DNA of 64,000 nt from Symsagittifera roscoffensis (taxonomy: Eukaryota > Xenacoelomorpha > Acoela > Convolutidae), in assembly GCF_963678635.1 (NCBI RefSeq), contig NC_087070.1, forward strand, positions 48,155,467-48,219,466, written 5' to 3'. Both the position numbers and the translations under genes were made by a program. Numbering within the stretch: the first letter of the stretch is position 1; each line of letters opens with the position of its first letter. Below are positions 24,455 to 34,600 of this stretch, one piece after another. Below the pieces are notes generated by a model. The model did not search any database. It saw only the letters and a list, made by a program, of their open reading frames with translations, and was not told where the DNA came from.

Positions 24455-25178
24455 GTGACGGACCCTGAATGTTGTGCAGGTTCGATTGAGCCGAGTTGAA
24501 AATTTCTAAGAAAAGTAGTTTACGGAAAAAGTCCAATTCATTCTCGCAAGAGCAATCAGTCTCGGCCAGTGTAGTGTCATCATTTCTAACAATTTTCGGA
24601 CGTGACTAACAAGGTCACTAATTAGCCAAATATTGTATCAACCAATCAGAATCGAGATAAGAAAAACAATGATTTTAGACAAAACTTGAACGTAAAATAA
24701 GGCAAAATTACATTCAGCAGAGAAAAAAATCGCTACTCCCCATGTGGCTTCATTATTTGGTTCAAACCTAATTAGCTCGGGGTGTGGCTGATTACCGCTT
24801 ATGTTTAAGATCACTATCACTACACTTCGTGTATTTAGGTTTAAAAAAATTTTAGTTCAGGTTTTGTTTCGTTTTGATCCGTTTGGGACCAATCAAAATC
24901 TAGCATTTGATTTTTGTCTATTACTAGCGATTTTGAAAGAGCGGATGCCTTATTATAAATTAACTACTCTACATGTTTCCAACTCCTCAAAAACAATACT
25001 ATTTGCATTCTGCAAGGTAATGGCTACGCGAAAATTAAAGCAGGAAAATGTTGTTATACATACTTACGGTTCCTATTGTTTTAATTTTTTCTCCCAATCA
25101 ACGGCTGACCTGCAACCTCTTCGACTTGAATAGACTCGATAACTAATAATAAATTCACTTAAAGGCTCAATCAGACAA

Positions 25179-25184
25179 TTTATT
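25179..25184 (-). terminator. Probable rpt-4 polyadenylation signal
   Basis: AATAAA on the minus strand about 70 bases past the rpt-4 stop codon, the usual distance for a nematode 3' UTR. Confidence 0.55.
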
Positions 25185-25251
25185 TGTTTCTTTCTTCTCA
25201 TCATTAAAGCAACAGCTTTAATAACATCAACCAATTCACAGTTCAGCAAAT

Positions 25252-26544
25252 TTACACTGGCTTATAGTCTAGTTTCGTCTCCAATTTTTTCGCCTCGTTC
25301 ACTTTTCGAACAGCCTTCATAAAATCTTCCTGGGTGACGTAATCTCGGGTTCCACGAATTGCAAACATTCCTGCTTCGGTGCAGACGTTTCTTAAGTCCG
25401 CTCCATTAAATCCATCAGACAATTTTGTCAGTGCTTCAAAATCAATATCTCCGTGCTTTGTAATTTTGGCTGAGTGAATTTTGATGATATCCAGTCGTCC
25501 TTGCTCATTGGGCAGGTCAATTTGGATTTTCCTATCGAGTCGGCCTGGTCGTAACAGAGCTGGGTCCAGAGTATCTGGCCGGTTCGTGGCCATTATCATT
25601 TTAACTTTCCCAAGGGTGTCAAATCCGTCCATCTGGTTGAGCAATTCCATTAGAGTTCGCTGGATCTCTCGATCAGCAGAAGTTCCCTCAGAAAACCTTC
25701 GGCCACCGATTGCATCGATTTCGTCCATAAAAATAACACATGGTTGGTGATCTCGGGCGTAATTGAACATTTCTCGGATCAACCGAGCGCTCTCCCCGAT
25801 GTACTTGTCAACGATAGCCGATGAAACTACCTAAAATTGCATATATAATCAATATTTGCTGTCATTTTTAAAATAGTTTCTCTTCATCTAGTGCAGAATT
25901 AAAAATAAGAAACTTGCCTTCAAAAAGTTTGCGTCCAGCTGTGAAGCAACGGCTCTGGCAAGCAACGTCTTTCCAGTACCTGGAGGCCCATAAAGCAGGC
26001 AACCTTTGGGCGGAGTGATGCCTACGCGTTGAAACAACTCAGGGTTAATCAGAGGCAATTCAATGACTTCTCGCAGCTGCCTCACTTGTTCCCCAAGACC
26101 TCCGATTTCCGTATACGACACATCTCCAGGACTTTCATGCGTCATGTTATATACCAATGGATCAACTTCTCTAGGCAGATATCGCATTATTGTGAGAGTA
26201 GTCATATCAAGAGCAACCCTTGTTCCCGACTTAAGCTTGCTTTTGTCTAATGCTCGTCTACATCCAACTACGTAGCGCGGACCATTTGTTGCTTTGACAA
26301 TAAACTTGTCTGGTGTCAATTGCTTGAGAACCTCTCCAACAATTTGGCCAACACTTTGAAGCGCTTTCAATGCATTCTCGGACTTGTCAAACTGTTTGGA
26401 CAGCTCCTTTTGTTGCTCCCGGATTTCTCTGAGTTTGGATTCTGTTTCCCGGTGTTCGAGTAGTTTTTTTCTATAGTCCGCGATTGCTTTATCTCGAGGA
26501 CTTTGACGGGGCGTTGTTACTGATGCAGTTGCTACAGCAGACAT
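25252..26544 (-). CDS. rpt-4: 26S proteasome regulatory ATPase RPT-4 (PSMC6 family)
   Basis: Exons 26544-25918 and 25830-25252 join to 401 codons, the usual size of Rpt4. It is an AAA+ ATPase subunit of the 19S base ring that unfolds ubiquitinated substrates and feeds them to the 20S core. Residues about 20-60 are a coiled coil and 65-130 the OB fold. Walker A GPPGTGKT is at 186-193, Walker B FMDEID at 243-248, the second region of homology [18 protein letters not shown] follows, and arginine fingers lie in LLRPGRLDR. The C terminus LDYKPV fits Rpt4, which lacks an HbYX tail. The intron has a GC donor (AAG|GCAAGT) and a TTTTAG acceptor. TTTTTTAG lies six bases upstream of the ATG, a likely spliced-leader acceptor. 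The gene is intact and probably a single functional copy. Confidence 0.97.
25831..25917 (-). other. rpt-4: GC-AG intron of rpt-4
   Basis: This 87-base intron starts GCAAGT instead of GTAAGT and ends TTTTAG. Only this join restores the conserved [17 protein letters not shown] segment found in all Rpt ATPases, so the non-canonical donor is well supported. Confidence 0.9.
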
Positions 26545-26560
26545 TTGTTCTAAAAAACAT
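26545..26560 (-). promoter_or_regulatory. Probable trans-splice acceptor of rpt-4
   Basis: The minus strand reads TTTTTTAG then AACAA then the ATG. In nematodes such a T-rich acceptor directly before a start codon with no upstream exon usually marks spliced-leader addition. Confidence 0.6.
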
Positions 26561-26726
26561 AAACCATGTAAGACCAGACAAACTGAGATATACCTTCACG
26601 TTCTAACTGCAACAATAATTGCCAGGAAGGAGTAATTGCCAAATCAATTCAGCAAAAGTAAAGGAACAAGTGATGCGATTGTTTTGAAGATAGAAAGAGA
26701 CATCAATAAGGAGTTGTTGGCTGAGG

Positions 26727-26766
26727 AAAAAAGACGAAATAAGTGAAAACTTATTTCGTCTTTTTT
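26727..26766. repeat. Perfect 18-base hairpin
   Basis: AAAAAAGACGAAATAAGT and its exact complement are separated by a GAAA loop. It lies about 180 bases upstream of rpt-4 and just left of the Penelope-like fragment. It is followed by a direct repeat of GATGAGGTCCACTGGGG at 26769-26802. Confidence 0.9.
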
Positions 26767-26794
26767 AGGATGAGGTCCACTGGGGATGAGGTCC

Positions 26795-27679
26795 ACTGGG
26801 GGGCAGCCCGCCAGGCTTTATGGGTTGGCGAAAGTGCATAAAGTGAATACCCCATTAAGACCGGTCCTCTCCTTGCCTGGTAGCTCTTATTATAACTTGA
26901 ACAACGTTCTTGCAAAACTTTCGAGAAAATTGAGGGTGCAAACATCGAAACCAACTCACTAGATGCGAGAGAAATCTTAGAGAGCACTAATTTTGAGCCC
27001 AAAGAAAATTTGCTATCTCTAGATGTGAAGAGCTAGTATACAAATGTTCCACTGAAACAAGCAATAGACATAGCTCTGAGAAAACTGTATGAGCAAGATG
27101 AACCACCATCAATTGCTAGGAAAACCATGAAGAGACTGTTGAACATGGCAGTTAGTCAAGTCCATTTCAAGTGCAATGAAACATGGTACGTTCAGAAAGA
27201 TGGTTCGGCAATGGGGGCATCTCTTGCCGTTATTTTAGCAAATCTTTGGCTGAAGCAGTACGAAACTGCACTATCGAGGGATATTCCCGAAATGTTTTTG
27301 CCCGAGAAAGATCCTAACGGAATATGTCCCGAGTGCAATAAGAAAGTCACGTACAGGTCAAAAGTTGTAGAATGTTAATGCTGTTTGAACTGGTATCACG
27401 TAAAATGCGGTGATATATCAGATGATGAGTATCGAAAAATAAGTGAAACCGTCTGGTACTGTAGAAAATGCATTGCAATAGGGGAGAGATAAATAAGTCA
27501 GTGCAGCAAGCTAAGTTATATCTCCGTTCCGTTGAAGATATAGTGAGAACAGTGAAGGGAGATCCTGAAAAATTGCTACGGGCTGTAAACTTACAACATA
27601 CAAATTTACAGTTCACAATACGGACACCAAACACAAACGGAAATTTGGCATTTTTGGATTTAAAAAATATTATTGACAA
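26795..27679 (+). pseudogene. Penelope-like reverse transcriptase fragment with PHD-type finger
   Basis: In order the plus strand encodes RLYGLAKVHK and PLRPVLSLPGSSYY, then motif A SLDVKS-stop-YTNVP, motif B QKDGSAMGASLAVILANLW, a Cys/His block CPECNKK..C..C..WYHVKC..WYCRKC shaped like a PHD finger, then KLYLRSVEDIV in the place of the Y-V-D-D motif, and NGNLAFLDLK. The YGLxKxHK..PLRP signature is typical of Penelope-like elements. A TAG sits in motif A, a TAA in the finger, and a frame change follows the finger; the catalytic motif is degenerate. The fragment stops where the old LTR of E3 begins. The finger lies between RT motifs B and C, an unusual position. Confidence 0.7.
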
Positions 27680-27865
27680 TGTGCCATTCTGCCCGATTGG
27701 CACAGCGCAACCTTCCGGCGGGACAGAAAAAGACGACTAAAGGCCTTAGAAACAAAAAAGTGCTGCGAAGGAGGGTTGAAATATTCCGGAAATTTAAATT
27801 CTCAGAAATACCTAAAGACGGCCATTTTGACGAAAAGGAACGAAAAAACAGAACAACGACAAATA
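27680..27865 (+). repeat. Left part of the split 5' LTR of old element E3
   Basis: It starts TGTGCCATTC and aligns, with many differences, to the first 190 bases of the E1 LTR read in its own sense: CCATTCTG near the start, AACCTTCCGG, GAAATATTCC and ACGGCCATTTTGAC correspond in order. It continues at 52404 on the far side of E1, so E1 inserted inside this LTR. Confidence 0.7.
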
Positions 27866-28140
27866 TGTAACATTCGCCCGGAAGATACATATCGACGGAT
27901 AACAAAACTAAGTCTTAAGACGACTGGCTAGCGTCTAAACAGAGCTTTGTATGCTTTTCACCGTCTCTACCAAGCCAGTACTTTTCGGTGGTCTTTCCAA
28001 CATCGGGTCGACAAAAACGTTACTGCTCTCCGGCTTCGACCAGAACGCTCAAATTAACTTAATTACATGCAAATAGTGAGCTCATTGCTGGGTCTCAGTA
28101 TCCCCAGACCACGAGGTCAATCCTAAAAACAGGGCTACTA

Positions 28141-28146
28141 TTTATT
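28141..28146 (-). terminator. Polyadenylation signal in E1 3' LTR
   Basis: AATAAA in the sense direction, placed in the last third of the LTR as expected for a retroelement R/U5 region. The same site occurs in the 5' LTR at 51771-51766. Confidence 0.5.
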
Positions 28147-28416
28147 ATATTACTATTGTTTTTGTTCAGTAGATAAAAATCATCATCTCCATCGAAGATG
28201 GATCAACCCTTTCCCCCAACTCCTAGCACCTCATCCTTGTCAAAACTAATCCAAATATCAATTAAATTCAAGTCAGGACATGACAGAATGCTAAAAGTTC
28301 ATACGAGTCAATAAAAGTTTTCCGTCCCGAGACCCTTCCAGATTCTTGAATCCGGTGAATCAAGCCCGTTGATCTCGATTTCTTCCCAATCCGGAAGGCT
28401 GATTTCTTACCCTTCA

Positions 28417-28466
28417 CCGTTGTTCGCAACGGCCTTGCAACTATTGTAGCAGCACAATAGTTGCAA
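28417..28466. other. Twin hairpins in the E1 LTR
   Basis: CCGTTG-TTCG-CAACGG (6-base stem) is followed two bases later by TTGCAACTATTGT-AGCAGC-ACAATAGTTGCAA (13-base stem). Both are exact and are repeated in the other E1 LTR (52042-52091). The E2 LTR (about 54508-54560) keeps both with one mismatch in the long stem. Confidence 0.8.
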
Positions 28467-28778
28467 CTCGGAACGTTTTCTGCAATCTGCTGCTGTTTTT
28501 CTTATCACGATTGTCGTTGCTATCGTCAGCGCAACTAATGTTGTTGTGTTTCTTCTCTCGTTTCTTGTTAAAATGGCCGTTTCACCATTTCTCAGAAATG
28601 TGACGTCATCATTCGAATTTTTGAAATTTTAAAATTCTAGAATATTCCAGCCCTCACCGTTTGGCTAAACGTTCCAATAACGCCCTTAGTTCTTAAAAAC
28701 CACCAATCCGGAAGGCTTACTGCTAAAATTCCGAATTCTGCAGAGATTGCATTTTGGCCATTCTGGTCGAATGTCACA

Positions 28779-29598
28779 TACTCCCCGGACAGTCCGGTCA
28801 ATGTCCTCATTGAATCGCGCAATGTTCGTAAAATGGTTACAGTGTCATCGAACAGAATTTACAAAATGCACGAAATTACTTTTATCCACGTCACATCGAC
28901 TCACTGCAGAATATAAATGGCATCATACTACATCACTATAGCCTCCAAATTCTTTCATTAATCTGCACAATAAGGATAAGACTTAAGATAAAACATATTT
29001 TCTGACTTCCATTGTCAATGTCCCGATTAAAACTTTTTCTCTTAGATTTAAAAGGTGTTGGCTTGCAGGACAGTGCTGCCAACCAACAAGCTAAAATTAT
29101 CCTACTATGCTTCTTCCCTTCGGAAATCTTGCTTGTTATTGTCCTGAACATTAAAACTAAGAAACTCTGTGGTTAGAAAGAACAATGAAACAATCTCCCT
29201 CTTCGAGAGATTACTCAAGCCTTCCACGTCACCACAAAGTGATCAGTCTTCCTAAGTGATTAAAAACAATCATGCAGGCTGGAATATTTAAATATACTCT
29301 TCCCTTAAACCTTTCTAAATAAATAATAAGTGAGTGTCTCTAAAGCCACTTCAACTAAAATCAAAATGCAAATTTATAAATGCAACAATTTCAAAACTCA
29401 ACTTAATGTTTCAGTTTTCAATTACAACTTGGTTGCTTGGTTTCTCACTTGAGTTTTTCACACACATAAAACAATTCTGAGTTTTAAGTTTTCTTCATCA
29501 CTCCTTTGTTCTCTTCTTTTTTCGTCGTTTAGAAGTTCTAAAACTTCTAAATTCTTCTAATTTTCTTTCTTGTTGCCTCTTGTTTTCTCGACCACTCA
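28779..29598 (-). other. 3' untranslated region of E1 with polypurine tract
   Basis: No coding frame is supported between the ORF3 stop and the 3' LTR. CCGGGGAGTA at the LTR border (28788-28779) is the likely polypurine tract that primes plus-strand synthesis. The same sequence borders the E2 LTR. Confidence 0.7.
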
Positions 29599-31680
29599 TC
29601 AATGTTCCATTTCTTCCTCCTGTGATACTGACTCCGCACTTTCGGTTTCCGTGTCTTGTAGCACATCGTTGGCTATCCTGACGCTGTTGGAAGCCGTCCT
29701 CCAACACTTCTGCTCTTCTACCCTCTGTTTACAGCAAGGTAGGGGATCCACGTTGGATTCTCTGCTTCTGCAGAAACTGTTGTGGAGACACAACGTCACG
29801 TTTCTCTCCAAATCTTCTTTCAGCATCTCTGCCTTCTCATTTCCACCACGCTCACTCGTCCTGGAAATTCTTTTCACGGCGGTGGTCACTGCATTCCGAT
29901 GAGTCACGAAAGCTCGCTTGAAAGCTCCTGCCCCAATGTCCAGCTGATATTCACTGTACACTCTGCCATGTTTCGACATATGCTTTTTCGCATACTCGTA
30001 CAACCATGCAGTCATGTTAGCTCTGAACCATGGCATCAATCGTTTTCTCGCCCATATCTTCTTCACTTCCATCGGAATGTTTAGAACTTTGCACATTGTC
30101 TCAAAAAGATCTAAGTCTTTTAGACAATCTAATTTCCGCAATTGTTCTCTCGTCGGCGCCTCCTGTCTATTATTTTCTCTCACATGAGCTTCCAGCCATC
30201 GTATTGCCATCATAACTCCCACTATCACTATTGTTATGGGCTGTGATGAATCTGGTAAACCCATGGAGAGCAGCTCTCCAGAGTCCCAGATCAACATCAG
30301 ATTACTACGCTTGGGATACCACCAGGTCTGCAGCAAGCAGTGGCAAGGAAACTCGTCATGCGTCAACATGATGCTCCTCCAATTACGTTTTCCCGAAGCT
30401 TCCAGCAATGGTTCCACTTCCATCATCACTCGGTGGATTTCATCATTCTCATCTACTGCATTGTAATCTGTGACAGTTGATCCTCTCTGTTTCTGTTTTT
30501 CGAAGTCACTGAAGTTCCCGCTCACATATCCCACGAACTTCTTTCCTAGTATTGACTCCAACTCTTCTTTGGTTCTCTCTGGAATTGCTGAGAACATCTT
30601 ACATAGTAACTCGTAAGACTTTTCAGACATTCTCGCCAATCTCACACACTTCGGCACTGAGAAGGCTTGATCCACAATCGTTCTTGTACTCTTCACGTCC
30701 ACAGCTACGAAATGTATAGGATATCTGCTCTTGCACATTGGAGCCAACGTTGAGCCCACCAAATATCGTGCTCCTGATGGTCTACAATAAGTTTCGCTGT
30801 GTCTGATGTTCATCTCTGTTTCGATTGCTTCCCTCCATTTTCCTATATACTTCTGCTCAGTCTGCAGAACTCCTGGGAATACTTCTACGCTGATGGCTGT
30901 GACCATCTCATGTTTCTGTTCTAGATTCAACAGTGACTCTAAAGAACCAAACATGCTGTAGAATCCTAGTGCTGTCACTAGATTCACATCGGTTCCTCCA
31001 TGGCAATCTGCTATCAGTTCCGTTTCCGTTCTTGCTTTCATCACTACATTTCCAAACAATACTGTCAATTGCTTGTGTTGTTTCTCCAGGGTTTTCACAC
31101 AGTCTAGACTTCCACAAAAGTGACCCTATAGTCCACAGACTTCCGCCAGACAGCTACCAGGTTTGACCCAGTCTTCTGGTCCCCAGCCAGGCAACTCCAC
31201 TTTATCTTCTCCGTTGCTCTTAGAGGCTGTTATCATCACATTATATATGATGTTGAGGTCACGCAGGTTACAGTCTGCATTCAGTTCCCTCTGTACGTCT
31301 TGTGTCGCCCGTAATATTGAGTCAGCGTTGGGACTAGGACACCATGATGGCCTCATAAATTCCCACACTGCCATCAAGCTCGTTCTCAGTAATTCATCTG
31401 AGAATCCCAACCCAAACTCCACTCTCTTGTCGGATTTTGGTACTGAAGGTGCAGTCACCTCTTCTTCCAAGACCAATCCCAATTTGGCCCGTGGATTGTT
31501 AACGTTCTTAATCGTTACAATTCTGGACGTCCAGAATCTTAGTAACACCGCCTGCTCATAATCAAAGAAGCAATCACGTATGTCTTCACTCAGGAAAGGA
31601 TTGCATGCTATCCCTATGATCCCGGATACGTAGCTATATGACTTCTTCTTGATCGGTCCACAGTATTCACTGGATTTCGG
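29599..31680 (-). CDS. E1 ORF3, C-terminal part, behind two in-frame stops
   Basis: This continues the 2,279-codon frame in the same phase after a TAG at 31681 and a second TAG near 31126. E2 reads through both places (Leu and Glu codons), so the original ORF3 ran from about 38520 to 29599, about 2,970 codons. Near ORF3 residues 2680-2790 a segment around LMLIWDSGELL and QPITIVIVGVMM parallels the second SGNH-like segment (PITIVFAGIND) but has lost the G-x-N-D residues, so it looks like a decayed internal duplicate. The tail is Cys-containing and ends acidic (SVSQEEEMEH). No transmembrane helix or signal peptide is apparent. Function unknown. Confidence 0.75.
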
Positions 31681-34600
31681 CTATGCTCCCATAGATTCTT
31701 TAGTGAGTCTCAACTCCTTGTTTGAGAATCTCCTGATCTCGTCTATCTTTTTCATGGGTTCCAACTCCTCCAGTTCTTTCATGTTCACCCTCATTGGTTT
31801 ACTTTGCTGCATATCCAGCATTGTTAGCAAGAACAAGGCTTTCGTTCGCTCCTCGCCTTCCCTCAACATTTTAACACAAGTGTTTAATGCAGGTACTGAA
31901 ATCTGCTCTATCAGGAATCGAATGAAACAGAGAGCATCTCTCCGCTTCGCACACGCTACTGCTGCTCCCTCCTGGACTATCAGATCCCTCAGATTCGTCA
32001 TAAGGAACACCTTTTCTTCTTTTGACCTTTTTCTTTCCTCTGAGTCATATTCTTCGCGAGTCAGTCCCATCATGCACCAGGCGAACCTGAGTTGTAACTC
32101 TGTCCTTACGTAAGGTACTGCCACGAGAGCATGTATTGTTGGCGTAGTCCTCATTTCTTCCTCGAAATACCTCAACACTACTGCTTTCCATGGAAGGCTC
32201 ACTAACTGCTCGATCGTTTCCGCCTCTACGTCAGACGACGCCAAAGTTCCATACGCCTTCTGCTTGAGGGTGGTGCCTTGCAACATCATTTCCAGATAAC
32301 CCTCCATGGCTTTTTCGTCTTCCAGGGCCATTACATACCCTCTAGCCGAGTTCCGGCATTCCAACATCTCCATGTATCCTCCAGTGGGTTCATCTATCGA
32401 CACTGTCTCCGACACGGTTAGTCGGTTGTATTCCACTGGTGTTAGTTGTCCTGCAACACTTCCCTTTCCATGATTCATGGGAGATGGCTTGAAGTCCCTC
32501 ATTTTGCTCTCTCCACATTGGCTGAGTATTTCCATTTCTAACGCTGCTCCAGTCAGAGTGCGGTCACTCCTTTTGGATTTATAACCGGTTGACTTTATCC
32601 CCGCCATGAGAATGGGTGGCACCATCGCTATATCGGTTAATATTCTATCTGTGCCAGACAATTGATAATCACCTTGTCCCAAACCCATGACCTCCTCAAC
32701 TCGTTTTCTTTTCGCTGAGTTACCAGCTTTCATCGATATTTCTGAATCCACTTTCGTCTTCCCAACTCTCCTCGGCATCACTCTGCTGCCTAACTTCATT
32801 TTCATCGCATTGATTTTATCAATCACCATTTTCGATCGCATCGTCCCTCTCCTGGTTCTTGACAGATACACCACCTCTCCTTCATCGTCCTGCGGTGTCA
32901 TCTTGATGGGAGAATTCGCTTCACTCTCATCAGTAGCTGAGTCGATCAACAACTCACTCAGTCTCCCTTCACACTCATCAAGCTTGTCAAGTATTTCTCT
33001 CATCAAGGGTTGATTGAGACCTGTCTTGAGAATGGACTGGGTCCCATAGCTCTGAATCACGGTCCAGACTTCTTCCATAAACGCCACTCTGTCCAGCTTA
33101 CGTCCCGTCCTACTCTCGTGGTCTCGGTGATGTACTTCCCATTCTTCTTCGGGCAGCGTTCCCAAGAAAGGTACTCTGGCTGAGGCCTCTATTCTTCTCC
33201 TCCTAGGTGATTCCATGAGGATTCTCTGGTCGTCTTTTCTTGAATTGCCAGGAGAGCTGCTCTCCGGCAAATTCCGTTTCATTTCCATAAAGGCTGACGG
33301 AGGCTCCAGTGTCGAGATGCCTTCATCCGCTGGCTCAGTCGTTTCCAACGTGTCTGCATTGTTCTCAAGATCACTGAAGATATTGAAATCCAGGCTGGAT
33401 GTTCCTCCTGTCGATGCCCTGTCGTCTTCCCCACCAGCTTGATCTTGTTGCATGGGTTCTTCCGTCTGACGGCTTCCACCCTGTCCGTCATCTCCTTCTG
33501 ACTTATCCTTGTTCGAGCTCGATGGTCCTTGTTCGTCATTGTCGGCTTCTTCCTGGAATCTCGGTATGAGCAATGTACCGGCTGATTTGTCTTCCTCTTC
33601 TCCATGGACCACTTTGATTTCTTCACAGCCGAATGGTGCTAGGAAGGTTCTCGTCTGCAATATTCCTCCCACTTTTATCTCCTTTTTCACACTGGTCAGG
33701 ATTAATGAGGCTTCAGGCAATTCTGTCCTGCCTCTCATTCTCATCGGAGTTAAGCCTAGTTCCTTCCATTCCTCATCAAATCTTCCAGGCTTGGGAGTAG
33801 CGGCGTTGCTTATTCGCCTTCTCGTCGCTTGATCCGTGTATGCAAATCGCGTGTACTGTAACACGGCGGCATTTCTATCCACGAAGTATGGATCCATCGT
33901 CACCGAGAAATTCCCTACTCTCCTTTCATTGGTTTCGAATGCTCTCAATCTAGGAGTTTGTACTACGGAGACTGCTCCGAGCAGCATCCTTCTTATCAGA
34001 GGGAATTCAGGGATTGCCTCCGGTAGCTTCTTGTAATCGCCCCAGTCCTTCGTCTCTTCTCTCACTTTGTGATAGGCTGCTGTGAGACGAGGCACCCTGG
34101 TCACTTCACCATTCGTTTTGTCATAGGGCCTCAGATTCCAAAGCTTTGGAAACACCTCGATGTGTCCTCTTTCTACTTCTCCCATGCGGTCACAGAAGTG
34201 ATCGTCAAAATTGATGACTGTCATCTCCGGCTCCGATATTTTCGCAAACAACAGATCTTCACTCATGAGCTCCCGCAGTGTGTGCTGCTCACACCAGTTC
34301 AGTGTACTACCGTCCACTGCCGATATGAGGTTCAGGTGCAGCACCGACCTCCTATATGCTTCCACTTTAACGTCAGGGAACGCAAAGGTGACTGCTGGTT
34401 CATAGATCACTGTCACGAACTCCGTGACTCCTCTGATCAGCGCCAAGGGATTGGTCCTCATAGCCAAGCTCAGATCTGTTAATAGCGGCATGCCTCCAAC
34501 ATGTCGTCTAACATCTTCCTCTCTATCAATTGTTTCGTCTTCTCCGGTTCCAAAGCGATTTTGCTGCAAGAGATGTTGGATCAGAGTGTGTCTCAGGTCT

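Larger units (their letters stand above)
22899..25213. repeat. Tandem 2.31-kb repeat, unit 3, running into the rpt-4 3' UTR
   Basis: Third unit. Its end, ATTAAAGCAACA, is only about 40 bases from the rpt-4 stop codon. The likely rpt-4 polyadenylation signal (25184-25179, minus) therefore lies inside the unit, and units 1 and 2 carry orphan copies of that 3' end. This places one duplication breakpoint in the rpt-4 3' UTR. Confidence 0.9.
27866..28778 (-). repeat. 3' LTR of E1
   Basis: 913 bases, read in sense from TGTGACATTCG to CGAATGTTACA, with these two ends forming an inverted pair. It is directly preceded in sense by the purine-rich GGGGAGTA. It carries an AATAAA (28146-28141), two adjacent hairpins and ATCCGGAAGG-type motifs. 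Confidence 0.95.
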
